From: an uncultured Acidimicrobiaceae bacterium
GTDB lineage: Bacteria > Actinomycetota > Acidimicrobiia > Acidimicrobiales > UBA10347
Length of the DNA: 64,000 bases
Direction of reading: 5' to 3'
Assembly (NCBI GenBank): GCA_905182135.1
Contig: CAJJAG010000002.1
Coordinates: 286,491 to 350,490, forward strand
Shown: positions 38,135 through 46,668 of the stretch, in pieces
Position numbering within the stretch: position 1 is the stretch's first letter
Layout of the letters: every line of letters begins with the position of its first letter
Made by a program: the position numbers and the translations under genes
The notes under the pieces: generated by a model
What the model was told of the DNA's origin: nothing
The model's input: the letters and a program-made list of their open reading frames with translations, nothing else
The model's database searches: none

Positions 38135-39064
38135 GTGAAACAGATTGCTGAAGGACTGCGGTTCCCAGAAGGACCGATCGCCATGGCCGATGGTTCGATC
38201 CTGCTGGTCGAGATCGAGAGACAAACACTAAGTCGGGTGCTGCCCGACGGCACCGTGACGGTCGTGGCCGACTGCGGTGGCGGGCCGAACGGCGCAGCGA
38301 TCGGGCCCGATGGCGCCGTCTACATCTGCAACAACGGCGGATTCAGCTGGCGCAACGTCGAGGGCATGCTGCTACCCGGTGTGCAGGCCACCGACTATCG
38401 CGGTGGTTCGATCCAGCGAGTCGACCTGGCGTCCGGTGCGGTGACCACGCTCTACACCGAAGCCGAGGGCTGGCCGCTCAAGGGCCCAAACGACATCGTG
38501 TTCGACCGCCACGGCGGTTTCTATTTCACCGACCTGGGCAAAGGCCGCGAACAGGAACTCGATCGGGGCGCGATCTATTACGCGAAGGCCGATGGTTCGT
38601 CGGTCATCGCCGTGGCACGACCGCTCATCACGCCGAATGGCGTGGGTCTATCACCCGCCGAGGATCGCTTGTATTTTGCCGAGACCATGACGGGGCGGGT
38701 CCGATACTGGGAGCTAGATAGCCCCGGCGTGATCAAGGCTGCCGGCCACCAGCTGGCCTCGACCGCCGGCGCTCCATCGGTGCTGTTGGGTACGGTGCCC
38801 GGCGATGGTCGGGTCGACTCATTGGCGGTTGACTCCGAGGGCAATGTCTGCGTCGCGACCTTGGGGACGGGCGCAGTGACCGCCTTCTCACCCCAGGGGG
38901 AGCTGCGAGCGATCGTGCCCGTACCCGGCGACCCAATGGTTACCAATGTGTGCTTCGGCGGTCCCGACTTGCGCACGGCCTACATCACCGCCTCGGCCTT
39001 CGGCACCCTGCAAGCCCACGAATGGCATTGTCCCGGCCACCCCCTGAACTTCCTTAACACCTGA
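38135..39064 (+). CDS. SMP-30/gluconolactonase/LRE family protein
   Basis: A 309-residue six-bladed beta-propeller hydrolase acting on sugar lactones or related esters. Family landmarks: GLRFPEGPI at the N-terminus (metal ligand Glu), GPNDIVFDRHGGFYFTDLG (metal Asn) and GRVDSLAVDSEGNVCVAT (catalytic Asp). GTG 38135 is used; it has GAGG only two bases upstream, so the exact start is uncertain. Substrate unknown. Confidence 0.88.
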   Translation: MKQIAEGLRFPEGPIAMADGSILLVEIERQTLSRVLPDGTVTVVADCGGGPNGAAIGPDGAVYICNNGGFSWRNVEGMLLPGVQATDYRGGSIQRVDLASGAVTTLYTEAEGWPLKGPNDIVFDRHGGFYFTDLGKGREQELDRGAIYYAKADGSSVIAVARPLITPNGVGLSPAEDRLYFAETMTGRVRYWELDSPGVIKAAGHQLASTAGAPSVLLGTVPGDGRVDSLAVDSEGNVCVATLGTGAVTAFSPQGELRAIVPVPGDPMVTNVCFGGPDLRTAYITASAFGTLQAHEWHCPGHPLNFLNT

Positions 39065-39297
39065 GGCCGCCCACTCGCTTCGACGGAAGCTTCAGATCTG
39101 TTGATGCTCCTCGTTGCCGCTGGCCCGTGACGGCTCGTCAGGCCCATGCACTATTTCAGACTAAACACGACAGCCCCCTGCTCGCCCACCCGACCATCGC
39201 CTGGGACCTGGAGGCTTGAAAGACCGTCGAGTCGCTCTGCTAGATACTGCACGTGCCTGCCCTGCCATGCCACAGCTGCGGACGCTGACCCCGTACC

Positions 39298-40167
39298 TCA
39301 GTCGGCCAGGAAGGTACGAGTCAGGTTCAGGAACGTGTCCAACTGATCGTGGTGCGACCAGTGGCCGGCGCCGTCGATGTTCGCCACCTGAACGTCCTGG
39401 AAGTGGTCGGCCCCGCCATCGGTTGCAGGATCTGACGCCCACGACTCGCTGCCGCGGACCAGCAACGTGGGGCAGGTGATGCGGCTCCAGAGCTCGTGCT
39501 GGTCGTCGAACGGCACCCTGATCGGCGAGAAGTTGCGCACATAGTTATCGAACTTCCAGCTGAAGGTCCCGTCCTCGTTCTGATTGCTTCCATGGATGGT
39601 CAGATGGCGGGCCCGTTCCTCGGTCAGGTGAGGATTCTCGGTCTGCATTCGCTCGTACGCTTCCTCGAGCGTGGGGTAGCGCCGTGGCAGGCGCGCCGAG
39701 GACTTGCGTAGGTCGTGCACCCAATTATCGAGCCGCTTCTGGACGGGAACATCGACCCGCTCGGCGAGCATCTCCGGCGGTGGACCCATGCCCTCGATCA
39801 CGACCAGTTTCGCCACCGTCTCGGGATACAAACCCGCGTACGTCAGTGAGACACCACCGCCCATGGAGTGGGCGACAATGGTGACCGGGTCCATCTTCTT
39901 CTGGTGAATCAGCTGAGCAATGTCATAGACATAGTCCACGTGGTGATAGCTGGAGCCCACAGCCCACTGACTGTCGCCGTGGCCGCGCAGGTCTGGTGCA
40001 ATGATGTGGTAGTTCTCGCGAAATGACTGAGCGACCCAGTCCCAGTTCCGGCAGTGATCGCGGCCGCCATGGACCATCAGCATCGCCGGCGCGTCCTCGT
40101 TGCCCCAGTCCACGTAGTGGAGCCGGAGCCGTTGAGAGAAATACGTGTGGGAGGTGGGGCCTTCCAT
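39298..40167 (-). CDS. alpha/beta-hydrolase
   Basis: A 289-residue soluble hydrolase. Oxyanion-hole motif MVHGGRDHCRNW, DLRGHGDS, nucleophile elbow VAHSMGGGVS and catalytic His in GAGHWSHHDQ are present, with a four-helix lid (about residues 135-200). It resembles epoxide hydrolases and C-C bond hydrolases in general layout. The specific substrate is not evident. Monocistronic. Confidence 0.9.
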   Translation of the reverse strand: MEGPTSHTYFSQRLRLHYVDWGNEDAPAMLMVHGGRDHCRNWDWVAQSFRENYHIIAPDLRGHGDSQWAVGSSYHHVDYVYDIAQLIHQKKMDPVTIVAHSMGGGVSLTYAGLYPETVAKLVVIEGMGPPPEMLAERVDVPVQKRLDNWVHDLRKSSARLPRRYPTLEEAYERMQTENPHLTEERARHLTIHGSNQNEDGTFSWKFDNYVRNFSPIRVPFDDQHELWSRITCPTLLVRGSESWASDPATDGGADHFQDVQVANIDGAGHWSHHDQLDTFLNLTRTFLAD

Positions 40168-40229
40168 TACGCCGATTTGCTCCTGAGGATTGTCAACCGT
40201 CGCTCAAGTTATCGGACCAGCGGGTTTCG

Positions 40230-40724
40230 ATGCACAACCGGCCACCATGCTGGCGCGATGCCGGTCCGCTACCGGCGTATGCGAAGAGCCAGCTTCGAGC
40301 TGTCACCCTCAACCAACACAAGATCACTGTGGCCCTGCTCAACGAGTTCGTCGACCGGCCCGCCGATCTTGAAGCCGCTGGGGAGGACGCCATCGGCCGG
40401 CGCCTTGTGATCTCGCAAACCCGCACCCACATCGCACAGTTCGAAGCTGACTTCGACGCACTGGCCACCACCGATGAAATCCCAATCGAGGACCTGCGCT
40501 GACTCGGACCAGTGCTGGTTAACGCTCGCGTTGCACCGGACCTCACGCAAGCTCAACTCGCCGAGCGGGTCGGCCTGAAGACCGCAGCAATCAACCGGTA
40601 TGAAGCCAACGACTACCACAGTGCCCAACGCGGTCGCCTCGCTGAGATTGCCAGCGCGCTCGACTTCGAACTCACCGCAGCCCTGCAGCGCCGGCAACGT
40701 CATCGAGCCGTAACCACGACATGA
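40230..40724 (+). pseudogene. XRE-type helix-turn-helix regulator interrupted by TGA
   Basis: One frame reads AGEDAIGRRLVISQTRTHIA and FEADFDALATTDEIPIEDLR, hits TGA at 40500-40502, and continues VLVNARVAPDLTQAQLAERV, ending the helix-turn-helix with INRYEANDY. The order and content match a family of HTH proteins with an N-terminal helical region followed by the XRE domain. The break is a single in-frame TGA with no frameshift. Reinitiation at GTG 40512 could still produce the HTH alone (71 residues). The 5' limit is approximate. Confidence 0.55.
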
Positions 40725-40840
40725 ACGCGCCCGCCGACGTTGCCGCAACAAGGTCGCGGCCGACAACGCAGGCCACTGGATCAACCTGCTCAGCTGATCA
40801 CAGTTTCCGCAGGAATCGATCTGTGTCGTAGGTTTTCCCG

Positions 40841-41119
40841 ATGAGCAGAACCGAGTTTGACCGCATCCGGACCGAGGGTGGCTACGACGAGCCCTACACC
40901 GTCAACTTTGCCGAACGAGGCAATCCCGAAATGCACGCGCATCCATTCGACGCGGTGCTGCTCATGACCAGCGGCGAGTTAACACTCAAGTTTGAATCCA
41001 ACGAACAACAAATGCGCACCGGCGACTTGTGCATGGTCGAAGCAGGCACGCTGCACGCCGAGGTGTGCGACGCAGGCGAAGCAATCGCCATCGCCGCCGC
41101 TCGCCCAGTCTCAAGCTGA
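40841..41119 (+). CDS. small cupin-domain protein
   Basis: A 92-residue single-domain cupin. Motif 1 has EMHAHPFDAVLLMTSGELTL with two metal-binding His, and motif 2 has GDLCMVEAGTLHAEV with a third His. Such small cupins bind a metal and serve as isomerases, dioxygenases or sensors; none can be chosen. It is followed by the GNAT gene about 310 bases downstream. Confidence 0.82.
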   Translation: MSRTEFDRIRTEGGYDEPYTVNFAERGNPEMHAHPFDAVLLMTSGELTLKFESNEQQMRTGDLCMVEAGTLHAEVCDAGEAIAIAAARPVSS

Positions 41120-41430
41120 CGCCACTGCTGCTGCCCCCAGAGCTGGCCGCCACCTTGGCCAGAACCCGTTGGCGTACTCGACTTGTCGAAGCGCGTCGCT
41201 CTCGATCGAGCACTGCGTTATTCCCTCGTGCACCCACTGGCTCGACCCATGCGACCAGAACCGGTCTTGCCTGCGATGCAAGCGCACTGCCGACGGAGTT
41301 AAAAGAGCAAACGGCAGCTGCCCGAGCGAACAACAATGTCATGGCATGTCGACTTGACGAACCGTTTTTCTGGAATCCTGGGTCACATACATCCGGGCAC
41401 AGTCCGGACCGCCTACCTTCACGTGAACCA
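41120..41430. other. gap between cupin and acetyltransferase genes
   Basis: 311 bases. The frame of the acetyltransferase is open through most of it, but the residues have no family similarity, so I treat it as non-coding. Confidence 0.4.
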
Positions 41431-41949
41431 ATGACCACGACTGAACCTTTCACACACTCCAAAAGCCATGTACGCGACGCTCGTACAAACGATGCAGCGA
41501 CGCTCTTGCGTATCTACAACCGCGAGGTCCTTGAAACCACTGCGACCCTGGACGCTGAACCGCGGGCACTTGAGGAACAGATCCGCTGGCTGGCCGAACG
41601 AAGCGGTGGCCACGTCGTGATCGTCGTCGAGCTGGACGACAGCGTCGTCGGCTTCGCTTCACTCTCGCCGTTCAAAGACCGGGCGGCCTACCGGCCTACC
41701 GTCGAGAACTCCGTCTACGTCGACCCCGACTTTCAAGGTCGTGGACTCGGACGAATGCTGATGGCTGAACTCGTCGAACGAGCCAGAATGTTCGGCTTCC
41801 ACTCGGTGATTGCCCGCATCGCCGAAGGCAACCCAGCTTCGATCGCCTTGCACCAAGCATTCGGCTACGAGGTCGTTGGCGTCGAACGCGAGGTCGGCCG
41901 CAAGTTCGGCCGCTGGCTCGACGTGACCGAAATGCAACTCATGCTCTGA
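41431..41949 (+). CDS. GNAT family N-acetyltransferase (phosphinothricin-acetyltransferase-like)
   Basis: A 172-residue acetyltransferase using acetyl-CoA. The layout VRDARTNDAATLLRIYNREV, then ENSVYVDPDFQGRGLGRMLM (acetyl-CoA pyrophosphate loop Q-x-x-G-x-G) and NPASIALHQAFGYEVVGVER matches the PAT/bar-like group, which acetylates phosphinothricin or methionine sulfone analogues and amino acids. The ATG at 41431 is chosen although the frame is open to 41029. Substrate unknown. Confidence 0.87.
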   Translation: MTTTEPFTHSKSHVRDARTNDAATLLRIYNREVLETTATLDAEPRALEEQIRWLAERSGGHVVIVVELDDSVVGFASLSPFKDRAAYRPTVENSVYVDPDFQGRGLGRMLMAELVERARMFGFHSVIARIAEGNPASIALHQAFGYEVVGVEREVGRKFGRWLDVTEMQLML

Positions 41950-42073
41950 TGCCGGTGGGCAGGCCCTGGCGAGCCGCTACCTCCCTCCTGGCATGCGCCA
42001 GAGCAGTAACACCTCTCCGGGTTCGGGCGGGGCTGGGACCGTCGCTGACCTCTCGACGGAAGTGACAGCTGAT

Positions 42074-42451
42074 ATGCGACAAGCGATCGATCCACCGAAT
42101 GCCATCGCGGTGGGTCCATATAGTTCGGCGGTGCAGACCGGATCAACCATCTTCTGCTCTGGCCAAACACCAATCGATCCTGAAACTAAGTCACTTGTCG
42201 AAGGCGACGCGGGCGATCGGACACAGCAGTGTTTTGTCAACTTGTTCTCGGTTCTTGGCCATGCCGGCCTCGGCCCAGACGAGGTGGTCAAGGTCAATGT
42301 GTTCCTGACCGATATGGCCGACTTCGAGGCGATGAACCTGGTCTACGCCCAGCAGTTCTCGAAGCCATACCCCGCTCGGACCGCGATCGGTGTCGCCGCG
42401 TTACCACTCGGTGCCGCCGTCGAGATCGAGTTGATCGCCGAGGCAAACTAA
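42074..42451 (+). CDS. RidA family protein (enamine/imine deaminase-like)
   Basis: A 125-residue member of the YjgF/RidA family, which hydrolyses reactive enamines made by PLP enzymes. Signatures: PPNAIAVGPYSSAVQTGSTI at the N-terminus, and VKVNVFLTDMADF; the C-terminal end is ARTAIGVAALPLGAAVEIEL with the conserved Arg and Glu of the RidA active site. ATG 42074 gives the standard start. Confidence 0.92.
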   Translation: MRQAIDPPNAIAVGPYSSAVQTGSTIFCSGQTPIDPETKSLVEGDAGDRTQQCFVNLFSVLGHAGLGPDEVVKVNVFLTDMADFEAMNLVYAQQFSKPYPARTAIGVAALPLGAAVEIELIAEAN

Positions 42452-42604
42452 GCCATCTCTGGGCGAACAGCCCCGGACCCAAAGCGCGTTGTACCGGAGC
42501 AAGCAACCAGGTTCTGGGTCTCAGATCTGGCGAATGCCGGAAGCCGTCGAAGTCAAGCGGCAACACAAACCTCCCGCAGGGGCGAGCGGGAGTACAGTCG
42601 GCGC

Positions 42605-43786
42605 ATGGACTTAGCTGACGTTGGAACCGAACTCATCGAGGCCGCCCAAGGCGTGCAGGACCACACGGTCGAACTCCGCCGGGCGATTCATGCCGACCCT
42701 GAGCTTGGGCTCGATCTGCCGAAGACCCAGAAAAAAATTCTGGAAGCACTCGACGGGCTTGGACTGGACATCACCACCGGCAAGGCATTGACATCCGTCG
42801 TCGCTGACCTGGACACAGGCAAGCCTGGCCCAACCATTCTGCTGCGCGGCGACATGGATGCACTGCCATTGCAGGAAGACTTGGACGTCGCCTGGCGTTC
42901 GCAGAATGAGCAGATGATGCATGCCTGCGGCCACGACGCTCATGTCGCCATGCTGCTCAGCGCCGCCCGCCTTTTGTCCGAAAACAAGTCTGAACTCACC
43001 GGCAAGATCCGGTTCATGTTCCAGCCAGGCGAAGAGGGCCACCACGGTGCCAAGTACATGATCGACGAGGGTGTGCTCGACGGCGTCGACCGTGCCTTTG
43101 CTCTTCATGTATTCACCCAAATGCGTAGCGGCCACTTCTTTAGCCGCGGCGGCGCGCTGATGGCCAGTGCTGACCGTTTCGAGATCACGATCAATGGCTT
43201 GGGCGGGCATGCCTCGATGCCTCATGGCTGCATCGACCCCATACCCGCAGCCGCCTCGACGGTGCTTGGCCTGCATGCCATGGTCGGGCGCACCACGCCT
43301 GCCAGCGAGGCTGCTGTAGTCACCGTTTCTCACATCAACGCCGGCACCACCAACAACATCATCCCTCACTCTGCGTTCATGGAAGGCACGATTCGCACGC
43401 TCAACGAAGATGTGCGTGACACGCTGCATACCAACCTGATGAACGTCGCCAATCACAACGCTCAGGCCCACAACTGCTCGTGTAACGCCGAGATCATCGC
43501 TGGTTATCCGGTGACGATCAACAACGAAGAAGAAGTCCAGCGCGCTGCTGCAGTCGCCGAGGCTGTTGTTGGCGAAGGTTCGTTCCACATCATGCGAGAA
43601 GCTGTGATGGGTGCCGAGGACTGGAGCTATGTGCTGAACAAGGTTCCTGGCTCTATGGCGTTCCTGGGTGTGTGCGCTCCAGACCTGACCCCTGAGGAAG
43701 CGGCTCCAAACCATTCGAACCTGATGACCATCGACGAAGACGCTATGGCTCAGGGTGTTGCCATGTACACCGCAATGGCGATGTAG
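42605..43786 (+). CDS. M20D amidohydrolase (hippurate/N-acyl amino acid hydrolase-like)
   Basis: A 393-residue metal-dependent amidohydrolase. Motifs: LRGDMDALPL, MHACGHDAHVAML (Cys and His ligands), FQPGEEGHHG (catalytic Glu), GAEDWSYVL and the C-terminal NHSN. These place it with hippurate hydrolase, IAA-amino acid hydrolase and N-acetyl-diaminopimelate deacetylase. GGGAG lies upstream of ATG 42605. It stands before tRNA-Tyr. Confidence 0.92.
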   Translation: MDLADVGTELIEAAQGVQDHTVELRRAIHADPELGLDLPKTQKKILEALDGLGLDITTGKALTSVVADLDTGKPGPTILLRGDMDALPLQEDLDVAWRSQNEQMMHACGHDAHVAMLLSAARLLSENKSELTGKIRFMFQPGEEGHHGAKYMIDEGVLDGVDRAFALHVFTQMRSGHFFSRGGALMASADRFEITINGLGGHASMPHGCIDPIPAAASTVLGLHAMVGRTTPASEAAVVTVSHINAGTTNNIIPHSAFMEGTIRTLNEDVRDTLHTNLMNVANHNAQAHNCSCNAEIIAGYPVTINNEEEVQRAAAVAEAVVGEGSFHIMREAVMGAEDWSYVLNKVPGSMAFLGVCAPDLTPEEAAPNHSNLMTIDEDAMAQGVAMYTAMAM

Positions 43787-43883
43787 ACACGCCCCTCACC
43801 ACTCCCAATCAACGTTGCATAAAAGACCCTGCGGAATCAGGGTGGGCGGACCTTGTCGGTTAGATAAGGTTCTAGCTCCACAA

Positions 43884-43966
43884 GGGTCAGTGCCCGAGCG
43901 GCCAAAGGGAACGGGCTGTAAACCCGTCGTGATTTCACTTCGGAGGTTCAAATCCTCCCTGGCCCA
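43884..43966 (+). tRNA. tRNA-Tyr (GTA)
   Basis: An 83-base class II tRNA. Acceptor GGGTCAG pairs with CTGGCCC, anticodon stem ACGGG/CCCGT with loop CTGTAAA, a long variable arm (GTGATTTCAC) and T arm GGAGGTTCAAATCCTCC. CCA is not encoded. Confidence 0.96.
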
Positions 43967-43975
43967 CTTGTGAAC

Positions 43976-44018
43976 AGAACCACGGTCTCGCCTCGGCGGG
44001 CCGTGGTTCTCTCGTTTT
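43976..44018 (+). terminator. Rho-independent terminator after tRNA-Tyr
   Basis: Perfect 10-bp arms AGAACCACGG and CCGTGGTTCT with an inner CGCC/GGCG stem, followed by CTCGTTTT. It begins ten bases past the tRNA. Confidence 0.85.
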
Positions 44019-44372
44019 ACACCACGCAGTCGAGTCGCTTCGAACAGCTAGTTCGACGCCCGTTTGATCAGTCCTACTCGTGAACAATCACCCAACTTCG
44101 AACTGACATTTGGTGTTTCGAGCAGCTGGCGTCGGACCGTTTGGATCCCACCGCGCCTTTCTCTAAAGCCAGCGTTTTCGGGCCAGAAGATCACCGGGCT
44201 CTCGTCGCTGCTGCTCACATTTTATCGCTGCCCCGGAGGTCTTTAAACCTTGGGATTTTCGCCGATGGCAGCAAGAACACGTTGGGCCTGCGAGCTGGCG
44301 GATCGGTTCCAGAGTCCACCTGGGCGCTAGAGCGCTTTGGCCTGGCCGTTTGCCCAGTGCTAGGCCAGGGGC
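44019..44372. other. intergenic region, nothing recognised
   Basis: About 350 bases between the tRNA-Tyr terminator and the enoyl-CoA hydratase gene. No coding or RNA signal was found. Confidence 0.5.
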
Positions 44373-45182
44373 ATGACCTTGAGTGACACTGTGTTGATAG
44401 ACCAGCCTGCCGAAGGCGTAACCCGGCTCACGATGAATCGTCCCGACAAGCTCAATGCGTTGACACTTGACATGGTGCAAGCGTTACATACTGCTCTCGA
44501 TGCGGTAGACGCAGACCATGATTGTCGGGCGGTCATCTTGACCGGCGCTGGCAAAGGGTTCTGCGCCGGGCTTGACCTGAATGGTTTTGGAACAGTGCCG
44601 GGCACCGAGGACCTCGGTCGGGTGCAACAAGGGATGGCGACGCAGCAACTTATTGCCGAAATCGTGCATCACATGCGCGATGTCCGGCAGCCCATTATCT
44701 CTGCTGTTAATGGTGCCGCTGCTGGTGGCGGGTTCGCCTTTGCCTGTGCATCTGACATTCGGTACTGCAGCGAAAGCGCCAAGTTTGGGACAGCGTTTGT
44801 TCGCCTTGGCCTATCGGGATGCGACATTGGCGTGAGTTGGATGCTTCCCCGGTTGATCGGTGCGAGCCGTGCGTGGGAGTTGCTGCTGACCGGCCGAGTG
44901 TTCGACGCTGCCGAGGCCGAACGCATCGGTCTGGTTAGCCGCATGGTTCCCGATAACGCACTTGAGGACACCGTGATGGGCGTCGCCGCAGAGATTGCAG
45001 CGAACAGCCCGTTTGGCGTGTGGATGACCAAAGAAGCAATGTGGTCAAACCTCGAGATTCCGAGTTTGCGCGCGGGCATCGACCTCGAAAATCGCAATCA
45101 AATCATGGCGAGCCAGACGTCTGACGCCCGATTGGGCATGAGCAGCCTGCCCGGCCAGCATCGCGACTGGACCAATAGCTAA
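44373..45182 (+). CDS. enoyl-CoA hydratase/isomerase family protein
   Basis: A 269-residue crotonase-fold enzyme. The oxyanion-hole segments are GAGKGFCAGLDLNGF and NGAAAGGGFAFACASDI; the loop FGTAFVRLGLSGCDIGVSWM lies where catalytic acids usually sit, with Gly-Cys-Asp in place of the common Glu at one of them. It may hydrate or isomerise acyl-CoA; the substrate is unknown. Monocistronic. Confidence 0.88.
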   Translation: MTLSDTVLIDQPAEGVTRLTMNRPDKLNALTLDMVQALHTALDAVDADHDCRAVILTGAGKGFCAGLDLNGFGTVPGTEDLGRVQQGMATQQLIAEIVHHMRDVRQPIISAVNGAAAGGGFAFACASDIRYCSESAKFGTAFVRLGLSGCDIGVSWMLPRLIGASRAWELLLTGRVFDAAEAERIGLVSRMVPDNALEDTVMGVAAEIAANSPFGVWMTKEAMWSNLEIPSLRAGIDLENRNQIMASQTSDARLGMSSLPGQHRDWTNS

Positions 45183-45726
45183 ACAACCCCAGGAGCGGTT
45201 TGGTGGCGTTACGGGGTTGTTCACCAGACGCCCCACCGCAAGATCTTCACCCGGAACGATCCTGATGATGCTGGCGGCCTATCGAACCGGGAGCTGCGGG
45301 TTCGCCATCCCCTGCCCACGCAGTCGTTGAATATGGACCCTGGTCACGAGTGAATGATTTACCTCACGATAGGAAGACCTAGCTGAACGGGGCACCGTTG
45401 GTGATGTGCATCATGGCGTCAAGTAGTCATTCGCTTGCGCTGTTTGGGCGCTGTCGACGTGACTCAGCTCGCCCATTTCGCCAGGATCGCTCATAAGACC
45501 CAACAGCAGCGTGTCGCCAGAACTGAGATCGACGGCGATAGCTCCATGTCGCCTGGGTTGGACTTGTCGAACCATTTGCCCGGCGGTGACATCAGATGAT
45601 GAGGATCCAGAAACGAGGCCTGCCATGCCAGGCCTCATCGACGACTCCATTGGCTTAGCGCTAGTGGAGTGCGCCACGAAGACAAGAGCGGCAATTGAGC
45701 ACCGAACGGGTGGCTAGTCTGGGGCC
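45183..45726. other. intergenic region with a possible gene trace
   Basis: 544 bases. The minus-strand frame 45411-45677 reads VDLSSGDTLLLGLMSDPGEM near its end, which recalls sulfatase C-termini, but no catalytic part is present. Otherwise nothing was recognised. Confidence 0.3.
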
Positions 45727-46215
45727 ATGCCTACCTTTGATGTGACGTCCGAAGTTGACATGCAGGAAGTCCGAAACGCAGTCGACCAAGCCAGCCGAGA
45801 AATCGTTACGCGCTTCGATTTCAAGGGCACCAACTCTTCGATTGAGCTTGGGGAAGGCTCGATCACGATGAACTCATCCAACGAGGACCGCTTGAGCGCC
45901 CTACGCCAAGTCTTGCAAGAGAAGCTCGTCAAGCGCAGTGTGTCGCTTAAGGCACTCGACTATGGCGATGTTGAAGAGGCCTCAGGTGGTCGCGCTCGAC
46001 AACTTCTCACATTGACCGCAGGTATCTCCAGCGACAAGGCCAAGGAACTGAACAAGTTCATCAAGGCCCTGGGCCTCAAGGGCGTACAGAGCTCGACCCA
46101 AGGCGAGCAACTCCGCGTTAACGGCAAGAAACGTGATGCGCTCCAAGAAGTCATGCAGGCGCTAAAAGAAGGCGACTTCGACATCCCGCTGCAGTTCGGA
46201 AACTTCCGAGACTGA
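45727..46215 (+). CDS. yajQ: YajQ family nucleotide-binding protein
   Basis: A 162-residue protein, full length, of the YajQ/XC_3703 family, some members of which bind cyclic di-GMP; others bind nucleotides or tRNA. Start MPTFDVTSEVDMQEVRNAVD and the segment RFDFKGTNSSIEL are diagnostic, and the end DFDIPLQFGNFRD is canonical. The stop codon lies within the first unit of an 18-bp tandem duplication (46207-46242). Confidence 0.94.
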   Translation: MPTFDVTSEVDMQEVRNAVDQASREIVTRFDFKGTNSSIELGEGSITMNSSNEDRLSALRQVLQEKLVKRSVSLKALDYGDVEEASGGRARQLLTLTAGISSDKAKELNKFIKALGLKGVQSSTQGEQLRVNGKKRDALQEVMQALKEGDFDIPLQFGNFRD

Positions 46216-46242
46216 GAAACCAAACGAGACTGAGAAACCAAA
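46207..46242. repeat. 18-bp tandem duplication across the yajQ stop
   Basis: CGAGACTGAGAAACCAAA occurs twice head to tail; the first unit contains the last codons and the TGA stop. The second repeats them after the gene. Confidence 0.9.
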
Positions 46243-46668
46243 ACTGGCAACCACCCAGATAGGCCGGAGGAACCGAGACACGACGTCACGAGCGTGCTCG
46301 CTGGTCATAGTCAGAATCAGATCGGACTTATCGACCAGGTCTTGCGAAAAGTGCCGACGCCATAGGCGATCGGCAGACGTTCGCTGTGCAAACGAATAAA
46401 ACCCGCATTTTCATGGCTGTACATTGCTCCGTCATCGGAACTCGGGATTCAGAGTTCTGCTGACGGAGAACCGACTACCGGCCGGTTCAGACCCAAGGAA
46501 CAGTTGCCTGTTCGACCTTCAACGTGTTGATCGTCTTCCAGATACCGCTCGGCAGCCCTTCCACAAGTTGTCCATAGATCTAGTTACCTCCGCAAGGCAC
46601 CTGTGAAAGATCGCACAATTTGCCACGCGCCGTCATTTAGGTCGCCGCGCCAACTACTTTTCAGGTCG
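46243..46668. other. intergenic region before the DUF1906 gene
   Basis: About 430 bases with no gene or RNA recognised. Confidence 0.5.

Noticed and set aside
40500..40502. TGA in the HTH gene as a second selenocysteine codon
   Set aside because: The position aligns with no Cys in this family and no stem-loop or redox motif is present; a nonsense mutation is simpler.
42611..43714. A 367-residue minus-strand open frame
   Set aside because: Shadow of the M20D amidohydrolase gene, which has all catalytic motifs on the plus strand.
45411..45677. Minus-strand frame resembling the end of a sulfatase
   Set aside because: Only a short, weak similarity (GDTLL, SDPGEM) and no catalytic part; kept as a trace only.
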